The position numbers were made by a program, and so were the translations under genes. 64,000 nucleotides of DNA from Tetrapyrgos nigripes (taxonomy: Eukaryota > Basidiomycota > Agaricomycetes > Agaricales > Campanellaceae). Location of the stretch: NCBI GenBank assembly GCA_013368315.1, contig JAACJM010000021.1:62001-126000 (forward strand), read 5' to 3'. The notes under the pieces are model-generated. The model saw nothing but the letters and a program-made list of their open reading frames with translations. It did no database searches and was not told where the DNA came from. This document shows, piece after piece, positions 63,822 through 64,000 of the stretch (position 1 is the first letter of the stretch; every line of letters starts with the position of its first letter).

Positions 63822-64000
63822 GCTCTATAAGCTCTGCTGATGAGGAGGAATGAACACTATCAGGGCCTAGGTGGAGTCTGAACCCAGACAACGACAAAGG
63901 CAAGAGTGAGTGACTCTTACTCACAAACCCAAGCCAATGCCTACGAGACCAAAGCCAAGCTGCAACCAGATCAGCCCACACACCTATACGGCAACTGGAG

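Noticed and set aside
1..64000. CRISPR arrays, bacterial operons, riboswitches or integron-type sites
   Set aside because: The intron-rich gene structure shows a eukaryotic nuclear genome, and no regularly spaced repeats of CRISPR type are present.

Overview
The window looks like a chromosome segment from a mushroom-forming basidiomycete (Agaricomycetes). The evidence is many 50-80 nt GT-AG introns, several very short exons, an expanded family of F-box/leucine-rich-repeat-like genes, a Tad/I-type LINE, copia Gag remnants and several non-autonomous DNA transposons. Exon boundaries below were worked out by eye from splice signals, frame continuity and family resemblance. No database search was possible.

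Layout. 0-9 kb holds a surface protein with paired sandwich domains (running off the left edge), a SAM-dependent methyltransferase, a doubtful small ORF and a GNAT acetyltransferase. 9.0-15.5 kb holds a tRNA-Val that has lost its T arm, then a complete 6.2-kb LINE with a 13-bp target duplication; its ORF1 is open and its ORF2 has one TGA and a damaged RT catalytic motif. 16.7-29 kb is a duplicated neighbourhood: a broken partial copy of the RNase H2 subunit C gene, a secreted Cys-rich protein with a frameshift, three tandem F-box paralogues (the first broken by a 119-bp MITE, the second separated from its conserved promoter by a 1.64-kb insertion, the third clean) and the intact RNase H2 subunit C gene. 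30-33 kb is an amino-acid permease with 17 exons, one only 4 nt long.

33.5-43 kb is a transposon graveyard poor in CpG: a 526-bp hAT-type element, a degenerate ORF, a mariner-like MITE, a decayed copy of the permease 3' end in which all eight ancestral CpGs are TG or CA, and a small copia-type LTR element carrying only gag. 43.8-64 kb returns to genes: an SGNH esterase, a polytopic membrane protein, a fourth F-box copy (frameshifted), an F-box/LRR gene flanked by two inverted copies of one 253-bp MITE, an LRR-like protein, a fifth F-box relative with its middle inverted, an NFKBIL1-like protein, a large membrane protein and a small helical protein. The right edge has a second hAT-type element and the start of another copia Gag.

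The genes do not form one pathway. The unifying theme is recent amplification and decay of an F-box family inside repeat-rich DNA, with at least six different small mobile elements caught at different ages. Nothing seen amounts to a new multi-gene system. The strongest unusual items are the 4-nt micro-exon, the CpG-erosion pair, the MITE insertions with clean target duplications and the inverted F-box gene.
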